This document shows, piece by piece, positions 21,251-33,065 of a stretch of 64,000 nucleotides of DNA. The notes beneath the pieces were generated by a model. The model saw only the letters and a list, made by a program, of their open reading frames with translations, was not told the DNA's origin and did no database searches. Within the stretch, counting starts at the first letter, position 1, and the number at the start of each line of letters is the position of its first letter. This DNA is from Pyropia yezoensis. Taxonomy: Eukaryota; Rhodophyta; Bangiophyceae; Bangiales; Bangiaceae. The position numbers and the translations under genes are program-made. The stretch covers positions 27,250,951 to 27,314,950 of the forward strand of contig CM020620.1 in assembly GCA_009829735.1 (NCBI GenBank). The letters run 5' to 3'.

Positions 21251-24200
21251 TGTGATCGCATCATGCATCCAAACGACGTCTAATGCAGTCCTTCGCACAC
21301 CAAATGTAGGCCATGCGTACACATGGGTGGTATCTCACCAAGCCGGGTGCGGGCACGAAGCAAGTACAGACCGACGCGAGTCACGTGGTGCCCTTGCTGC
21401 TCTCGCCCGCGTCGCTCTCTTAAGCCTCTCCGTCACCCTCCGTCTCCTCGCCCTTCTCCTCGCCCTCCTCCTCCTCCTCCCCCTCCTCCTCCTCCTCCTC
21501 CCCCTCCTCCTCCTCCCCCTCCTCCTGCCCCTCCTCATCCTCCTCCCCCTCCCCTCCTCCTCTTCCGCCTCCTTCTCCTCCTCTACCTCCTCCGCCTCCT
21601 CCTCCTCCTCCGCCTCCGCCTCCTCCTCCTTCTCCCCCTCCCCATCCCCCTCCTCCTCCTCCTCCCCTCCTCCTCCTCCTCCCCCTTATCCTCCACCCCG
21701 TCCTCCTCCTCCTCCGCCACCTCCTCGCCTTCGTCCTCCGCCGCCGCTTCTCCGTCCTCTCCACCCCCTGCCTCCTCACCATCAGACCCACCAAACTTTG
21801 TGTACCTATACTCAAAATGATCGTGCGACGCGTCGAGGTCCTTCAGGTCCTCCATCCTCAGCTCCGAGTCCAGAAACTCGGCGTCCTCCATGGCCCCCTC
21901 GTCAAACCTCACGTAGGAGTCGTCCGACTCCTGCTCGTAGGAGTCGTCCAAAGAAACCGAATACCACGAGGAGAAGTCATGAGCATTGCCGGTTTCAACG
22001 ATCTCGGCCTTGACTGCCGGCATCCCCGCCGCCCCCCCCCCCCCACCCGAGCCACCGACATGAGGCGCTCCCGGCGCTTCGCGTAGCGAGATGACGGCGC
22101 TGTCGCCGTCACCGGGATGACGACGTGGACGACGTCATCGTCGGACGACAAGTCAGACTCCTCCGAGTCGCTATCGTCGTTCAGCAGGTTCAGGATGGCT
22201 TGCAAGGAGGACTGGACCCCGTGGTAAAGCGTGCGCCGCCCGATCTTGTCCACCTTCGTGGTGGTGCCCAGCGTAGAGTCTGGGTCCTTCACCGCCGCGC
22301 AGAAGGGTTCCTTCACGTCGGTGGCAAACAGCTTGACCCACTGGCAGCCGGGCTTGACAGCTGCGGCATGCAGCGCGGTGAGCTCCTCACAGAAGTACGC
22401 GCGGTGCGACGGGTTCACGCCTCCCATCATCTTCTTCAATGCCGACAGTCCGTAGAAGTCGAGGAGAAGCTGGGACCGAATCTGCAGCAGTCACAATCAC
22501 ACCACATGCCAGAGAGATGCAGTCACCAAGAAGAACAGAGGGCCCAAGACAGGTCAGATGCAGCCCAATGCAGAGTAAGATGCAGTCCAATGACGCATGG
22601 CGCCAGATGGTGCCGAATGACATGATATACAACGACAGAGACAAAGTTCACACGACACACACACATCCACACACACACCCACACACACAACATAGGGGCA
22701 CGGTCCATACCTTCGCGACGATCAGGGCAATGACGGCGAGCAACAGGCTGAGCACCCGACGCCCCTTGTGGTACTGGTCCGTGTAGGCGTCTTCCATACC
22801 GTACCGATTGATGTACGCGGCGCACAAGTTGTACAGCGCAGCGCGCCCGCTCTTGGTGTTGAGGTAGCGCCTCCCCTTCAGCCACCCACGTCCCGATGGC
22901 TGCCGTGCGCTTGCTCTCGTCGTTGCCCCTGTAGTCCACCTCCGTCGACTCGTACTCCACCATAGCAGTCCACGACGTCCACACCCAAGTGCACATGCTG
23001 TGGTACGCCGTGGACCGCGCCTGGGCACATTGCCCCCAGAATGTCCGTCGTGCGCGTCGCGCTGCTGGTCTCCTCCTTCTTCGGCCGCGCGTTGACCGCC
23101 GCCACCTGACGCGCCAACTCTTCCGCCCGCTCCATGCTGGCCGGCGCCACCGCCATGATGCTGGCAATGTACATGGCCCGCGCGTCGTCGTTGCACAAGA
23201 AGACGTCGTCGGCGTCCTGCGGATTGCTAAAGAGCGCGATGGTGCGCGTGGTCACCTCCCGGCGGACGGCGAGCGTCAGGGCCGGCCCGGCCAACTCACC
23301 TTGGGCCCTCGTCGGCTTGCTCCCCTCACCCGTCCGCGACGCGTTCGTGGCAAGAAGAGCCAGTTTCTTGCCCTTCTTCGGTGCAGCCGGTCCCTTGCCT
23401 TTGCCCTTCGTGGAAGGCGGCGGCGCAGCCTGGGGCGCAGCCTTGGTCATCCCCTTCCGCCTAACGGGCGCCCTCGGGACTCCCTTCCTGGCGGCATCGG
23501 CGGCTTTCACAGCGGCCTCCATGGCGCGCGCCTGCGCAGCGTCCCGCTCTTCTACGGCCGCCGCGGCGGACCCGTCCGAGTCGTCCCCGCCATCCTCGTC
23601 GCTGTCGCCGGGAGGTGCCAGCTCCCGGAGCAATGTCTCCCTCATCGAGCGCCGCCGCTTCTTGCCTTGTGGAGCGTACTTTGGACGCTTCGGTGCAGGT
23701 GCAGGATCCTCTGCAGATGACTGCGTCGTACGTATCATGAGAATGCAAGGGGGGCGGGGACACACGTCGTTTGAGAAGCGATACGGTAATCCAGATGGGG
23801 CCTCAATGTGAGTGAGATGTGGTCCAGTTGACACCACATGAGGCATCACAGAGGACAAATGCTCATATGCAATGCAGATGACACAAAGGTGCTGCCAAAA
23901 GGAGCCACGCAGGTTGCGCGAACGTACCGAGCAACTGCCTGACGCCTCCTTGCTAGCCTGCGCTTGCCGTCCGATCTTTCTCTTTCCAGCCTGTGCAGCA
24001 CAGTCATTGGAGCGAGGCACACAAACAACTCAGGGGACACGGGAGATAGACGCGGCGACCAACCAGGACGAGCGTGGGGCACAAACAACACGGGGGACAC
24101 GGAAGTTAGAAGCGGCCACCGACCACGACACAAAAAGAGTCACACCGTCAACCAAGCCAAGGAACGCAAAGGGCACCGCTGCGCCATGATGAAGAAAAAG

Positions 24201-25708
24201 ATGCACACGAGCTTACCTTCTCCGCCGCGGGAGCGACCGCGCCACGCGTGACGCCACGCGCGGCCGCGGCCGCGCCACGCGCGCCGCCACGCGCACCGCC
24301 ACGCGCGGCCGCGGCCGCGCCACGCGCGCCGCCACGTGCGGCCGCAGCGCGCCACGCTCGCCGCCACGCGTGGCCGTGGCCGCACCACGCGCGCCACCAC
24401 GTGCGGCCGCAGCCGCGCCACGCGCGCCGCCACGTGCGGCAGAGAGCCTCTTGAGGGCGTCGGTCGCGCCCGCTTGCGTGAGCGTCGACTGGCGCAGACG
24501 AGGAGGAGATGCAGTGGAGGCCGGCGCCCCCGTCCCCCCCCCCCTTGACCTGGCGGTCGACGCGCCGCGCCCTGCCCTCGACACAGCGGCCCCCCGTTCC
24601 GGCTTTGGCCGACCCTGCGGCCTCCGTTCCGGCTTTCGCCGCCGCCCGCCCTGCAGCCGACGCGCCGCGCCCTGCCCCCGACACAGCGGCCCCCGTTACA
24701 GCTTTTGCCGCCGCCCGCCCTGCGGCCGACGCGCCGCGCCCCGCCTTGGCCGCCCCCGCCCTGCCTTGGCCGCCCCCGCCCTGCGTGGCCCCCCCCCGCC
24801 CCGCCTTGACCGCCCCTCGGCCACCGGAGCTCGGTGCGGCAGCCCTCGGGCCTGCCCCGCCATCTCGGCAGTGGTCGACGACGCCGGCAGCGTCTGCGCG
24901 CTCGCCCCGGGCCAGGGAGTGGTTGACACCACCCAAAGCGCCGGCCTAGCCGCCACGTCGCCGTCCGTACCCTCGCCCGCCTCGTCCCCCGCTGCGATCC
25001 CAGAACGTGCGCCGGAACGTCGCCCACCGCCGTCGCCAAGCGGCCAGCGTCCGCCGCCGCGCCACCAGATGCAGCCGCAACACAGCGAGATTCAGTTGCC
25101 GCGCCGTCAGACGCCTTGGCTCCAGCCGCGTCCCCCGCCCGTCCGCCGCCCCGTCACCCGCCGCGTTCCTCAGCACGTCCCCAGCCGCGTCCCCCAGCAC
25201 GTCCACCGGTACGTCGCGCGCCGCCCCCGCCGCCACAGCCGACGCCACGTCGCCAGCCACCTCCCCCCTCACGGGCACCCAGCCGCGTCCCCCGCAAGGG
25301 GGCCAGAAGCAGCCGCCTCCTCCCTCACGGGCACCCCCGCCGCGTCCCCCGCCGATTCTCCCGCCGCTCGGGCAGATGCAGCCGACGCCGCGTCGCCAGC
25401 CGCCTCCTCCCTCAAGGGAACCCCAGCCGCGTCCCCCGCCGGGGGCCAGATGCAGCCGCCGCCGCGCCAGCCGGCGCCGCGCCGCCAGCCGCCGCCTCCC
25501 CCGCCTCCACCACCGCCGCCCGCCCACCGCGCGGCCAGCCGGCGCACCACCACCCCGCGTCAACAGCCGGATCGGCCGGCGCCACCACCACCCCCGCGCC
25601 CACCGACGGGATCGGCCGCCGCCGCACCACCCCCGCGCCAACAGCCGGATCGTCACCGCCGCCGCCACCCGCGCCACCGACGGATCGGCCGCCGCCGCCG
25701 CCACCCCC
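20542..25708. repeat. Copy 1 of a >5-kb direct duplication (ends at the N gap)
   Basis: Almost every base of this block reappears at 26209-31375, offset by roughly 5667 bp. Differences are mostly single-base indels in C/G runs and in the GAG repeat tract. Copy 1 stops at the N gap, and copy 2 starts immediately after it with the same GCGGCAGGCCGCCGCCGCGC. This looks like overlapping contig ends or haplotypes that were not merged. Confidence 0.9.
21420..25708 (-). pseudogene. Copy 1 of the transposon passenger gene, frameshifted and cut by the gap
   Basis: It corresponds to the gene at 31888-27082. The first exon runs into the gap at 25708 and ends at the GT donor near 24216. Relative to copy 2 it has an extra C near 22882-22886 and an extra C near 23034-23038, and the poly-C run at 22032-22044 has 13 C instead of 15. 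These break the central exon into separate frames. Because all are homopolymer indels at a contig end, sequencing error is a likelier cause than true decay. Confidence 0.75.
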
Positions 25709-26208
25709 NNNNNNNNNNNNNNNNNNNNNNNNNNNNNNNNNNNNNNNNNNNNNNNNNNNNNNNNNNNNNNNNNNNNNNNNNNNNNNNNNNNNNNNNNNNN
25801 NNNNNNNNNNNNNNNNNNNNNNNNNNNNNNNNNNNNNNNNNNNNNNNNNNNNNNNNNNNNNNNNNNNNNNNNNNNNNNNNNNNNNNNNNNNNNNNNNNNN
25901 NNNNNNNNNNNNNNNNNNNNNNNNNNNNNNNNNNNNNNNNNNNNNNNNNNNNNNNNNNNNNNNNNNNNNNNNNNNNNNNNNNNNNNNNNNNNNNNNNNNN
26001 NNNNNNNNNNNNNNNNNNNNNNNNNNNNNNNNNNNNNNNNNNNNNNNNNNNNNNNNNNNNNNNNNNNNNNNNNNNNNNNNNNNNNNNNNNNNNNNNNNNN
26101 NNNNNNNNNNNNNNNNNNNNNNNNNNNNNNNNNNNNNNNNNNNNNNNNNNNNNNNNNNNNNNNNNNNNNNNNNNNNNNNNNNNNNNNNNNNNNNNNNNNN
26201 NNNNNNNN
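25709..26208. other. Assembly gap of 500 N
   Basis: Exactly 500 N, a common default scaffold-gap size, so its real length is unknown and may be negative (overlap). Confidence 0.99.
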
Positions 26209-29200
26209 GCGGCAGGCCGCCGCCGCGCCCACCACCCCCCGGCGGTCCGCTGCCGTCAGTGGGGGGACAGACGTGGGCGAAGCAGGTGGCCCAGCCGGAA
26301 AGGCCGCCGCCGCCCGGCCCGACCGCCTCCCTGACCCCCCCCCCCCCCCCACCGGCCAGTGTGGTGCCCCTTGCCGCCGTCGACACGGGGGCGCCGTTTA
26401 CCAACCTGGGCAGCGGCGCCGCCCCGACCACCACCGCAACCGTCGCCACCGCAGCCCAGCTGCCGTCGCCACCGCCGCCACGGCCACTGCGTCCAACACC
26501 CTCGCCACAGCCGCCGCCACTGCGTCCTATACCGCCGCCGCCGCTGCCCGCGCCGAACCCGGCTGCCGCGGCCGCCTCCGCCACGCCGCCTCCGCACGCC
26601 GCCCTCGCCACGCCGCCTCCGACACCGCCGCCTGGACGTCGCGCCTCCCCCCCCCCCTGCCATGGTAGGCCGCCACGACCGCAACCGCAACCGGCGTGGG
26701 CAGCAGCGGCGCGGGATCCGGCGGATGCAGGGGCAGGACCCGCCGGTACCCCCCCCTCCACACCCCTACTTCACCCCCTCCCCCCATCGAGCTTGCCCCC
26801 CCCCCCCCGCCCCCCCCCCCCCCCCCCGCCTTCATCACCAGCTCAGCCTCTCAACCACGCTACCGACCGTCGACCGCTATTGATCAACAAACTGGGTTCT
26901 CCTCAACCACATTGTGATCGCATCATGCATCCAAACGACGTCTAATGCAGTCCTTCGCACACCAAATGTAGGCCATGCGTACACATGGGTGGTATCTCAC
27001 CAAGCCGGGTGCGGGCACGAAGCAAGTACAGACCGACGCGAGTCACGTGGTGCCCTTGCTGCTCTCGCCCGCGTCGCTCTCTTAAGCCTCTCCGTCACCC
27101 TCCGTCTCCTCGCCCTTCTCCTCGCCCTCCTCCTCCTCCTCCCCCTCCTCCCTCCTCTCTCCCCCTCCCCTCCTCCCCCTCCTCCTGCCCCTCCTCATCC
27201 TCCTCCCCTCCCCCTCCTCCTCCTTCCGCTCCTTCTCCTCCTCTACCTCCTCCGCCTCCTCTCCCCTCCGCCTCCTCCGCCTCCTCCTCCTTCTCCCCCT
27301 CCCCATCCCCCTCCTCCTCCTCCTCCTCCTCCTCCTCCTCCCCCTTATCCTCCGCCCCGTCCTCCTCCTCCTCCGCCACCTCCTCGCCTTCGTCCTCCGC
27401 CGCCGCTTCTCCGTCCTCTCCACCCCCTGCCTCCTCACCATCAGACCCACCAAACTTTGTGTACCTATACTCAAAATGATCGTGCGACGCGTCGAGGTCC
27501 TTCAGGTCCTCCATCCTCAGCTCCGAGTCCAGAAACTCGGCGTCCTCCATGGCCCCCTCGTCAAACCTCACGTAGGAGTCGTCCGACTCCTGCTCGTAGG
27601 AGTCGTCCAAAGAAACCGAATACCACGAGGAGAAGTCATGAGCATTGCCGGTTTCAACGATCTCGGCCTTGACTGCCGGCATCCCCGCTGCCCCCCCCCC
27701 CCCCCACCCGAGCCACCGACATGAGGCGCTCCCGGCGCTTCGCGTAGCGAGATGACGGCGCTGTCGCCGTCACCGGGATGACGACGTGGACGACGTCATC
27801 GTCGGACGACAAGTCAGACTCCTCCGAGTCGCTATCGTCGTTCAGCAGGTTCAGGATGGCTTGCAAGGAGGACTGGACCCCGTGGTAAAGCGTGCGCCGC
27901 CCGATCTTGTCCACCTTCGTGGTGGTGCCCAGCGTAGAGTCTGGGTCCTTCACCGCCGCGCAGAAGGGTTCCTTCACGTCGGTGGCAAACAGCTTGACCC
28001 ACTGGCAGCCGGGCTTGACAGCTGCGGCATGCAGCGCGGTGAGCTCCTCACAGAAGTACGCGCGGTGCGACGGGTTCACGCCTCCCATCATCTTCTTCAA
28101 TGCCGACAGTCCGTAGAAGTCGAGGAGAAGCTGGGACCGAATCTGCAGCAGTCACAATCACACCACATGCCAGAGAGATGCAGTCACCAAGAAGAACAGA
28201 GGGCCCAAGACAGGTCAGATGCAGCCCAATGCAGAGTAAGATGCAGTCCAATGACGCATGGCGCCAGATGGTGCCGAATGACATGATATACAACGACAGA
28301 GACAAAGTTCACACGACACACACACATCCACACACACACCCACACACACAACATAGGGGCACGGTCCATACCTTCGCGACGATCAGGGCAATGACGGCGA
28401 GCAACAGGCTGAGCACCCGACGCCCCTTGTGGTACTGGTCCGTGTAGGCGTCTTCCATACCGTACCGATTGATGTACGCGGCGCACAAGTTGTACAGCGC
28501 AGCGCGCCCGCTCTTGGTGTTGAGGTAGCGCCTCCCCTTCAGCCACCACGTCCCGATGGCTGCCGTGCGCTTGCTCTCGTCGTTGCCCCTGTAGTCCACC
28601 TCCGTCGACTCGTACTCCACCATAGCAGTCCACGACGTCCACACCCAAGTGCACATGCTGTGGTACGCCGTGGACCGCGCCTGGGCACATTGCCCCAGAA
28701 TGTCCGTCGTGCGCGTCGCGCTGCTGGTCTCCTCCTTCTTCGGCCGCGCGTTGACCGCCGCCACCTGACGCGCCAACTCTTCCGCCCGCTCCATGCTGGC
28801 CGGCGCCACCGCCATGATGCTGGCAATGTACATGGCCCGCGCGTCGTCGTTGCACAAGAAGACGTCGTCGGCGTCCTGCGGATTGCTAAAGAGCGCGATG
28901 GTGCGCGTGGTCACCTCCCGGCGGACGGCGAGCGTCAGGGCCGGCCCGGCCAACTCACCTTGGGCCCTCGTCGGCTTGCTCCCCTCACCCGTCCGCGACG
29001 CGTTCGTGGCAAGAAGAGCCAGTTTCTTGCCCTTCTTCGGTGCAGCCGGTCCCTTGCCTTTGCCCTTCGTGGAAGGCGGCGGCGCAGCCTGGGGCGCAGC
29101 CTTGGTCATCCCCTTCCGCCTAACGGGCGCCCTCGGGACTCCCTTCCTGGCGGCATCGGCGGCTTTCACAGCGGCCTCCATGGCGCGCGCCTGCGCAGCG

Positions 29201-31375
29201 TCCCGCTCTTCTACGGCCGCCGCGGCGGACCCGTCCGAGTCGTCCCCGCCATCCTCGTCGCTGTCGCCGGGAGGTGCCAGCTCCCGGAGCAATGTCTCCC
29301 TCATCGAGCGCCGCCGCTTCTTGCCTTGTGGAGCGTACTTTGGACGCTTCGGTGCAGGTGCAGGATCCTCTGCAGATGACTGCGTCGTACGTATCATGAG
29401 AATGCAAGGGGGGCGGGGACACACGTCGTTTGAGAAGCGATACGGTAATCCAGATGGGGCCTCAATGTGAGTGAGATGTGGTCCAGTTGACACCACATGA
29501 GGCATCACAGAGGACAAATGCTCATATGCAATGCAGATGACACAAAGGTGCTGCCAAAAGGAGCCACGCAGGTTGCGCGAACGTACCGAGCAACTGCCTG
29601 ACGCCTCCTTGCTAGCCTGCGCTTGCCGTCCGATCTTTCTCTTTCCAGCCTGTGCAGCACAGTCATTGGAGCGAGGCACACAAACAACTCAGGGGACACG
29701 GGAGATAGACGCGGCGACCAACCAGGACGAGCGTGGGGCACAAACAACACGGGGGACACGGAAGTAAGAAGCGGCCACCGACCACGACACAAAAAAGAGT
29801 CACACCGTCAACCCAAGCCAAGGAACGCCAAAGGGCACCGCTGCGCCATGATGAAGAAAAAGATGCACACGAGCTTACCTTCTCCGCCGCGGGAGCGACC
29901 GCGCCACGCGTGACGCCACGCGCGGCCGCGGCCGCGCCACGCGCGCCGCCACGCGCACCGCCACGCGCGGCCGCGGCCGCGCCACGCGCGCCGCCACGTG
30001 CGGCCGCAGCCGCGCCACGCTCGCCGCCACGCGTGGCCGTGGCCGCACCACGCGCGCCACCACGTGCGGCCGCAGCCGCGCCACGCGCGCCGCCACGTGC
30101 GGCAGAGAGCCTCTTGAGGGCGTCGGTCGCGCCCGCTTGCGTGAGCGTCGACTGGCGCAGACGAGGAGGAGATGCAGTGGAGGCCGGCGCCCCCGTCCCC
30201 CCCCCCCTTGACCTGGCGGTCGACGCGCCGCGCCCTGCCCTCGACACAGCGGCCCCCGTTCCGGCTTTGGCCGACCCTGCGGCCTCCGTTCCGGCTTTCG
30301 CCGCCGCCCGCCCTGCAGCCGACGCGCCGCGCCCTGCCCCCGACACAGCGGCCCCCGTTACAGCTTTTGCCGCCGCCCGCCCTGCGGCCGACGCGCCGCG
30401 CCCCGCCTTGGCCGCCCCCCGCCCTGCCTTGGCCGCCCCCCGCCCTGCCGTGGCCCCCCCCCGCCCCGCCTTGACCGCCCCTCGGCCACCGGAGCTCGGT
30501 GCGGCAGCCCCTCGGGCCTGCCCCGCCATCTCGGCAGTGGTCGACGACGCCGGCAGCGTCTGCGCGCTCGCCCCGGGCCAGGGAGTGGTTGACACCACCA
30601 AAAGCGCCGGCCTAGCCGCCACGTCGCCGTCCGTACCCTCGCCCGCCTCGTCCCCCGCTGCGATCCCCAGAACGTGCGCCGGAACGTCGCCCACCGCCGT
30701 CGCCAAGCGGCCAGCGTCCGCCGCCGCGCCACCAGATGCAGCCGCAACACAGCGAGATTCAGTTGCCGCGCCGTCAGACGCCTTGGCTCCAGCCGCGTCC
30801 CCCGCCCCGTCCGCCGCCCCGTCACCCGCCGCGTTCCTCAGCACGTCCCCAGCCGCGTCCCCCAGCACGTCCACCGGTACGTCGCGCGCCGCCCCCGCCG
30901 CCACAGCCGACGCCACGTCGCCAGCCACCTCCCCCCTCACGGGCACCCCAGCCGCGTCCCCCGCAAGGGGGCCAGAAGCAGCCGCCTCCTCCCTCACGGG
31001 CACCCCCGCCGCGTCCCCCGCCGATTCTCCCGCCGCTCGGGCAGATGCAGCCGACGCCGCGTCGCCAGCCGCCTCCTCCCTCAAGGGAACCCCAGCCGCG
31101 TCCCCCGCCGGGGGGCCAGATGCAGCCGCCGCCGCGCCAGCCGGCGCCGCGCCGCCAGCCGCCGCCTCCCCCGCCTCCACCACCGCCGCGCCCGACACCG
31201 CGCGGCCAGCCGGCGCCACCACCACCCCCGCGTCAACAGCCGGATCGGCCGGCGCCACCACCACCCCCGCGCCCACCGACGGATCGGCCGCCGCCGCCAC
31301 CACCCCCGCGCCAACAGCCGGATCAGTCACCGCCGCCGCCACCTTCGCGCCCACCGACGGATCGGCCGCCGCCGC
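26209..31375. repeat. Copy 2 of the >5-kb direct duplication
   Basis: Matches 20542-25708. It continues beyond 31375 into unique sequence holding the 5' end of the passenger gene. Its coding exons are more intact than those of copy 1, so copy 2 is probably the accurate version. Confidence 0.9.
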
Positions 31376-31888
31376 CGCCACCCCCGCGCCCACCGACGGA
31401 TCGGCCGCCGCCGCCACCACCCCCGCGCCAACAGCCGGATCGGTCACCGCCGCCGCCACCCCCGCGCCCACCGACGGATCGGCCACCGCCGCCGCCACCC
31501 CCGCGCCCACCGACGGATCGGCCGCCGCCGCCACCACCCCCGCGCCAGCAGCCGGATCGGTCACCGCCGCCGCCACCCCCGCGCCCACAGACAGATCGGC
31601 CGCCGCCGCCACCACCCCCGCGCCAACAGCCGGATCGGCAGCACTCGCCGCCTCCGCCGATGCGGCCGCGCCGCTAGCCGCCGCCTTCCCCGCCCCCGCC
31701 GCCGCGCACTCGGACCGATCGGCAGCCCCCGCCTCCGCGTCCCCCGCGCCCACGCCAGCCGCCGCCGCGCGCAAGGACGGATCGGCAGCCTCCTCCCCCA
31801 CGGTGCCCACCGCTGGATCGCTGCTGGCCACACCCAGCGCGTCGCCGGCAACCGCAAGGCCGAACGCACGAAGTACCGCGCGGTGCAT
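27082..31888 (-). CDS. Transposon passenger gene: large Ala-rich, basic, acidic-tailed protein of unknown function
   Basis: Predicted exons on the minus strand: 31888-29879 (670 codons), 29379-28372 (336 codons) and 28142-27082. The splice sites read AAG|GTAAGC..CAG|TCA and AAG|GTATGG..CAG|ATT, all phase 0. Exon 1 encodes Ala/Val/Gly-rich 13-residue repeats around D-P-[SA]-V-G-A-G-V, then Ala/Arg/Gly repeats. Exon 2 opens with a lysine/arginine cluster (K-K-R-R-R, likely nuclear signal) and a conserved-looking alpha-helical region ending in a hydrophobic V-L-S-L-L-L-A-V-I-A-L-I-V. Exon 3 continues this region and ends in a long Asp/Glu-rich tail encoded by GAG repeats. The poly-C at 27691-27705 (15 C) shifts the frame; 14 would keep the acidic tail in frame. 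It is divergent from the transposase, like the second gene of CACTA-type elements. I recognise no domain. Confidence 0.6.
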
Positions 31889-32328
31889 GGCAGTGCACCA
31901 CGGCAAGCCGCAAATCAGCACACCCCCTAGGGAGCTGCGCCGACGGCCCGCCCAGGGGAGATGCGCGGTCCGCCCGCCAACGACGGCGGGCCTCCCACAG
32001 TCACAGGATAGTCAGGCCCTCAAAATGCATGCGCACTGCATATGCACTGCACGGAACGGGGTTGCATTTGGCCGCATCTGGCGACGCCAGCACCAATTGA
32101 AAGCACCGCACACGAGCCCAATTGTTGACGGCGACAAAGACAACAGTGGATGCCGGGGCGCCAGCATGCCAAGCTGGCCGTGATGACCGCCGCCGCCACA
32201 ACCGTCCCCGCCGTGCCACCACAGCCGGGACCTGTGCCGGCCGGGCTCACCGTCCCCGCATCCATCCCACCCACCTGCTCCTCGTGGCGAACTCCACCAC
32301 CCGACCCGGTCTTCCTCCCTCCTCCTCC

Positions 32329-32362
<34 letters not shown>

Positions 32363-33065
32363 ACCTTCCCTCATATCTTATCCAAAATACACCAGCCGTA
32401 CTGTAGTTTAAGACAGAAACTTGTGAGACAATTTTCAGAACAAAAAAATTCCGTCATCATGCCACATTGCATTTTTGTATTTCGTTCCGACAGTTGTACG
32501 CCGTACTTCTGAAAAACATCTCTAAATCGCACCTTCACGCACAGATTCGTGGTTTATGCTCTGTGGTCCACGCCACAGCCCAATCGCATGGCACACACGC
32601 TAGTTTTCAAGACAGCCCATGAACATTTGGGTGATCGCGTTTGCCCGAAAACTCTGGAGCACTGCCAATGCGCTGAAGCGTTCCGCAGTGCAGGTGGACG
32701 AGTGAATCCATTTATTTGTTAAGCCCTGTATGCTGGAAATCGAATATATGTACTGAGTGGGTGGTGTCGGTGGGGCGCGCATTATCAATCCCGAGAGTCC
32801 CTTGCGATGGTGACTTCGCCGGCGCTCATCCACGTCTGCCTGACGGGCGACGCGCGTGACTTCGCCTGGGCTCTTCCACGTCTGCCGCATGGGCGACGCA
32901 CCTACCGGCATCTCTACCCCATGGGCGACGCAGCCTCGTCTTCCCCGCATTCCAGGCGTGTGACGCGACGCATCCTCGTCTTCCCCGCTTTACTGGCGTG
33001 AGCCCGACGCCACAGGGGGAGGAGGGGGGGGACGGGGGGGGGGGGGGGCTGATCGCGTTCCTGGT
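31889..33065. other. Intergenic region between divergent transposon genes
   Basis: About 1.2 kb that must carry both promoters. It contains an unbroken run of about 30 C (near 32331-32361), GCATCTGG and other copies of the CATCT motif, and AT-richer DNA at 32390-32760. No gene is visible. Confidence 0.6.

Noticed and set aside
18822..21255. Very long open frames on both strands rich in Ala, Arg, Gly and Pro
   Set aside because: They overlap in several registers over CCG/CGG repeats and homopolymers, so openness follows from composition. No domain, start context or splice structure supports a gene.
22650..22692. CA-rich stretch (also 28311-28353) as a possible CRISPR-like or regulatory array
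   Set aside because: It is a simple CACA microsatellite inside a predicted intron of the passenger gene.
24140..25708. Plus-strand Pro/Arg/His-rich open frames opposite the passenger gene (also 29733-32183)
   Set aside because: They mirror the Ala/Gly/Val repeats of the minus-strand exon, whose splice sites and uninterrupted phase make it the better reading.
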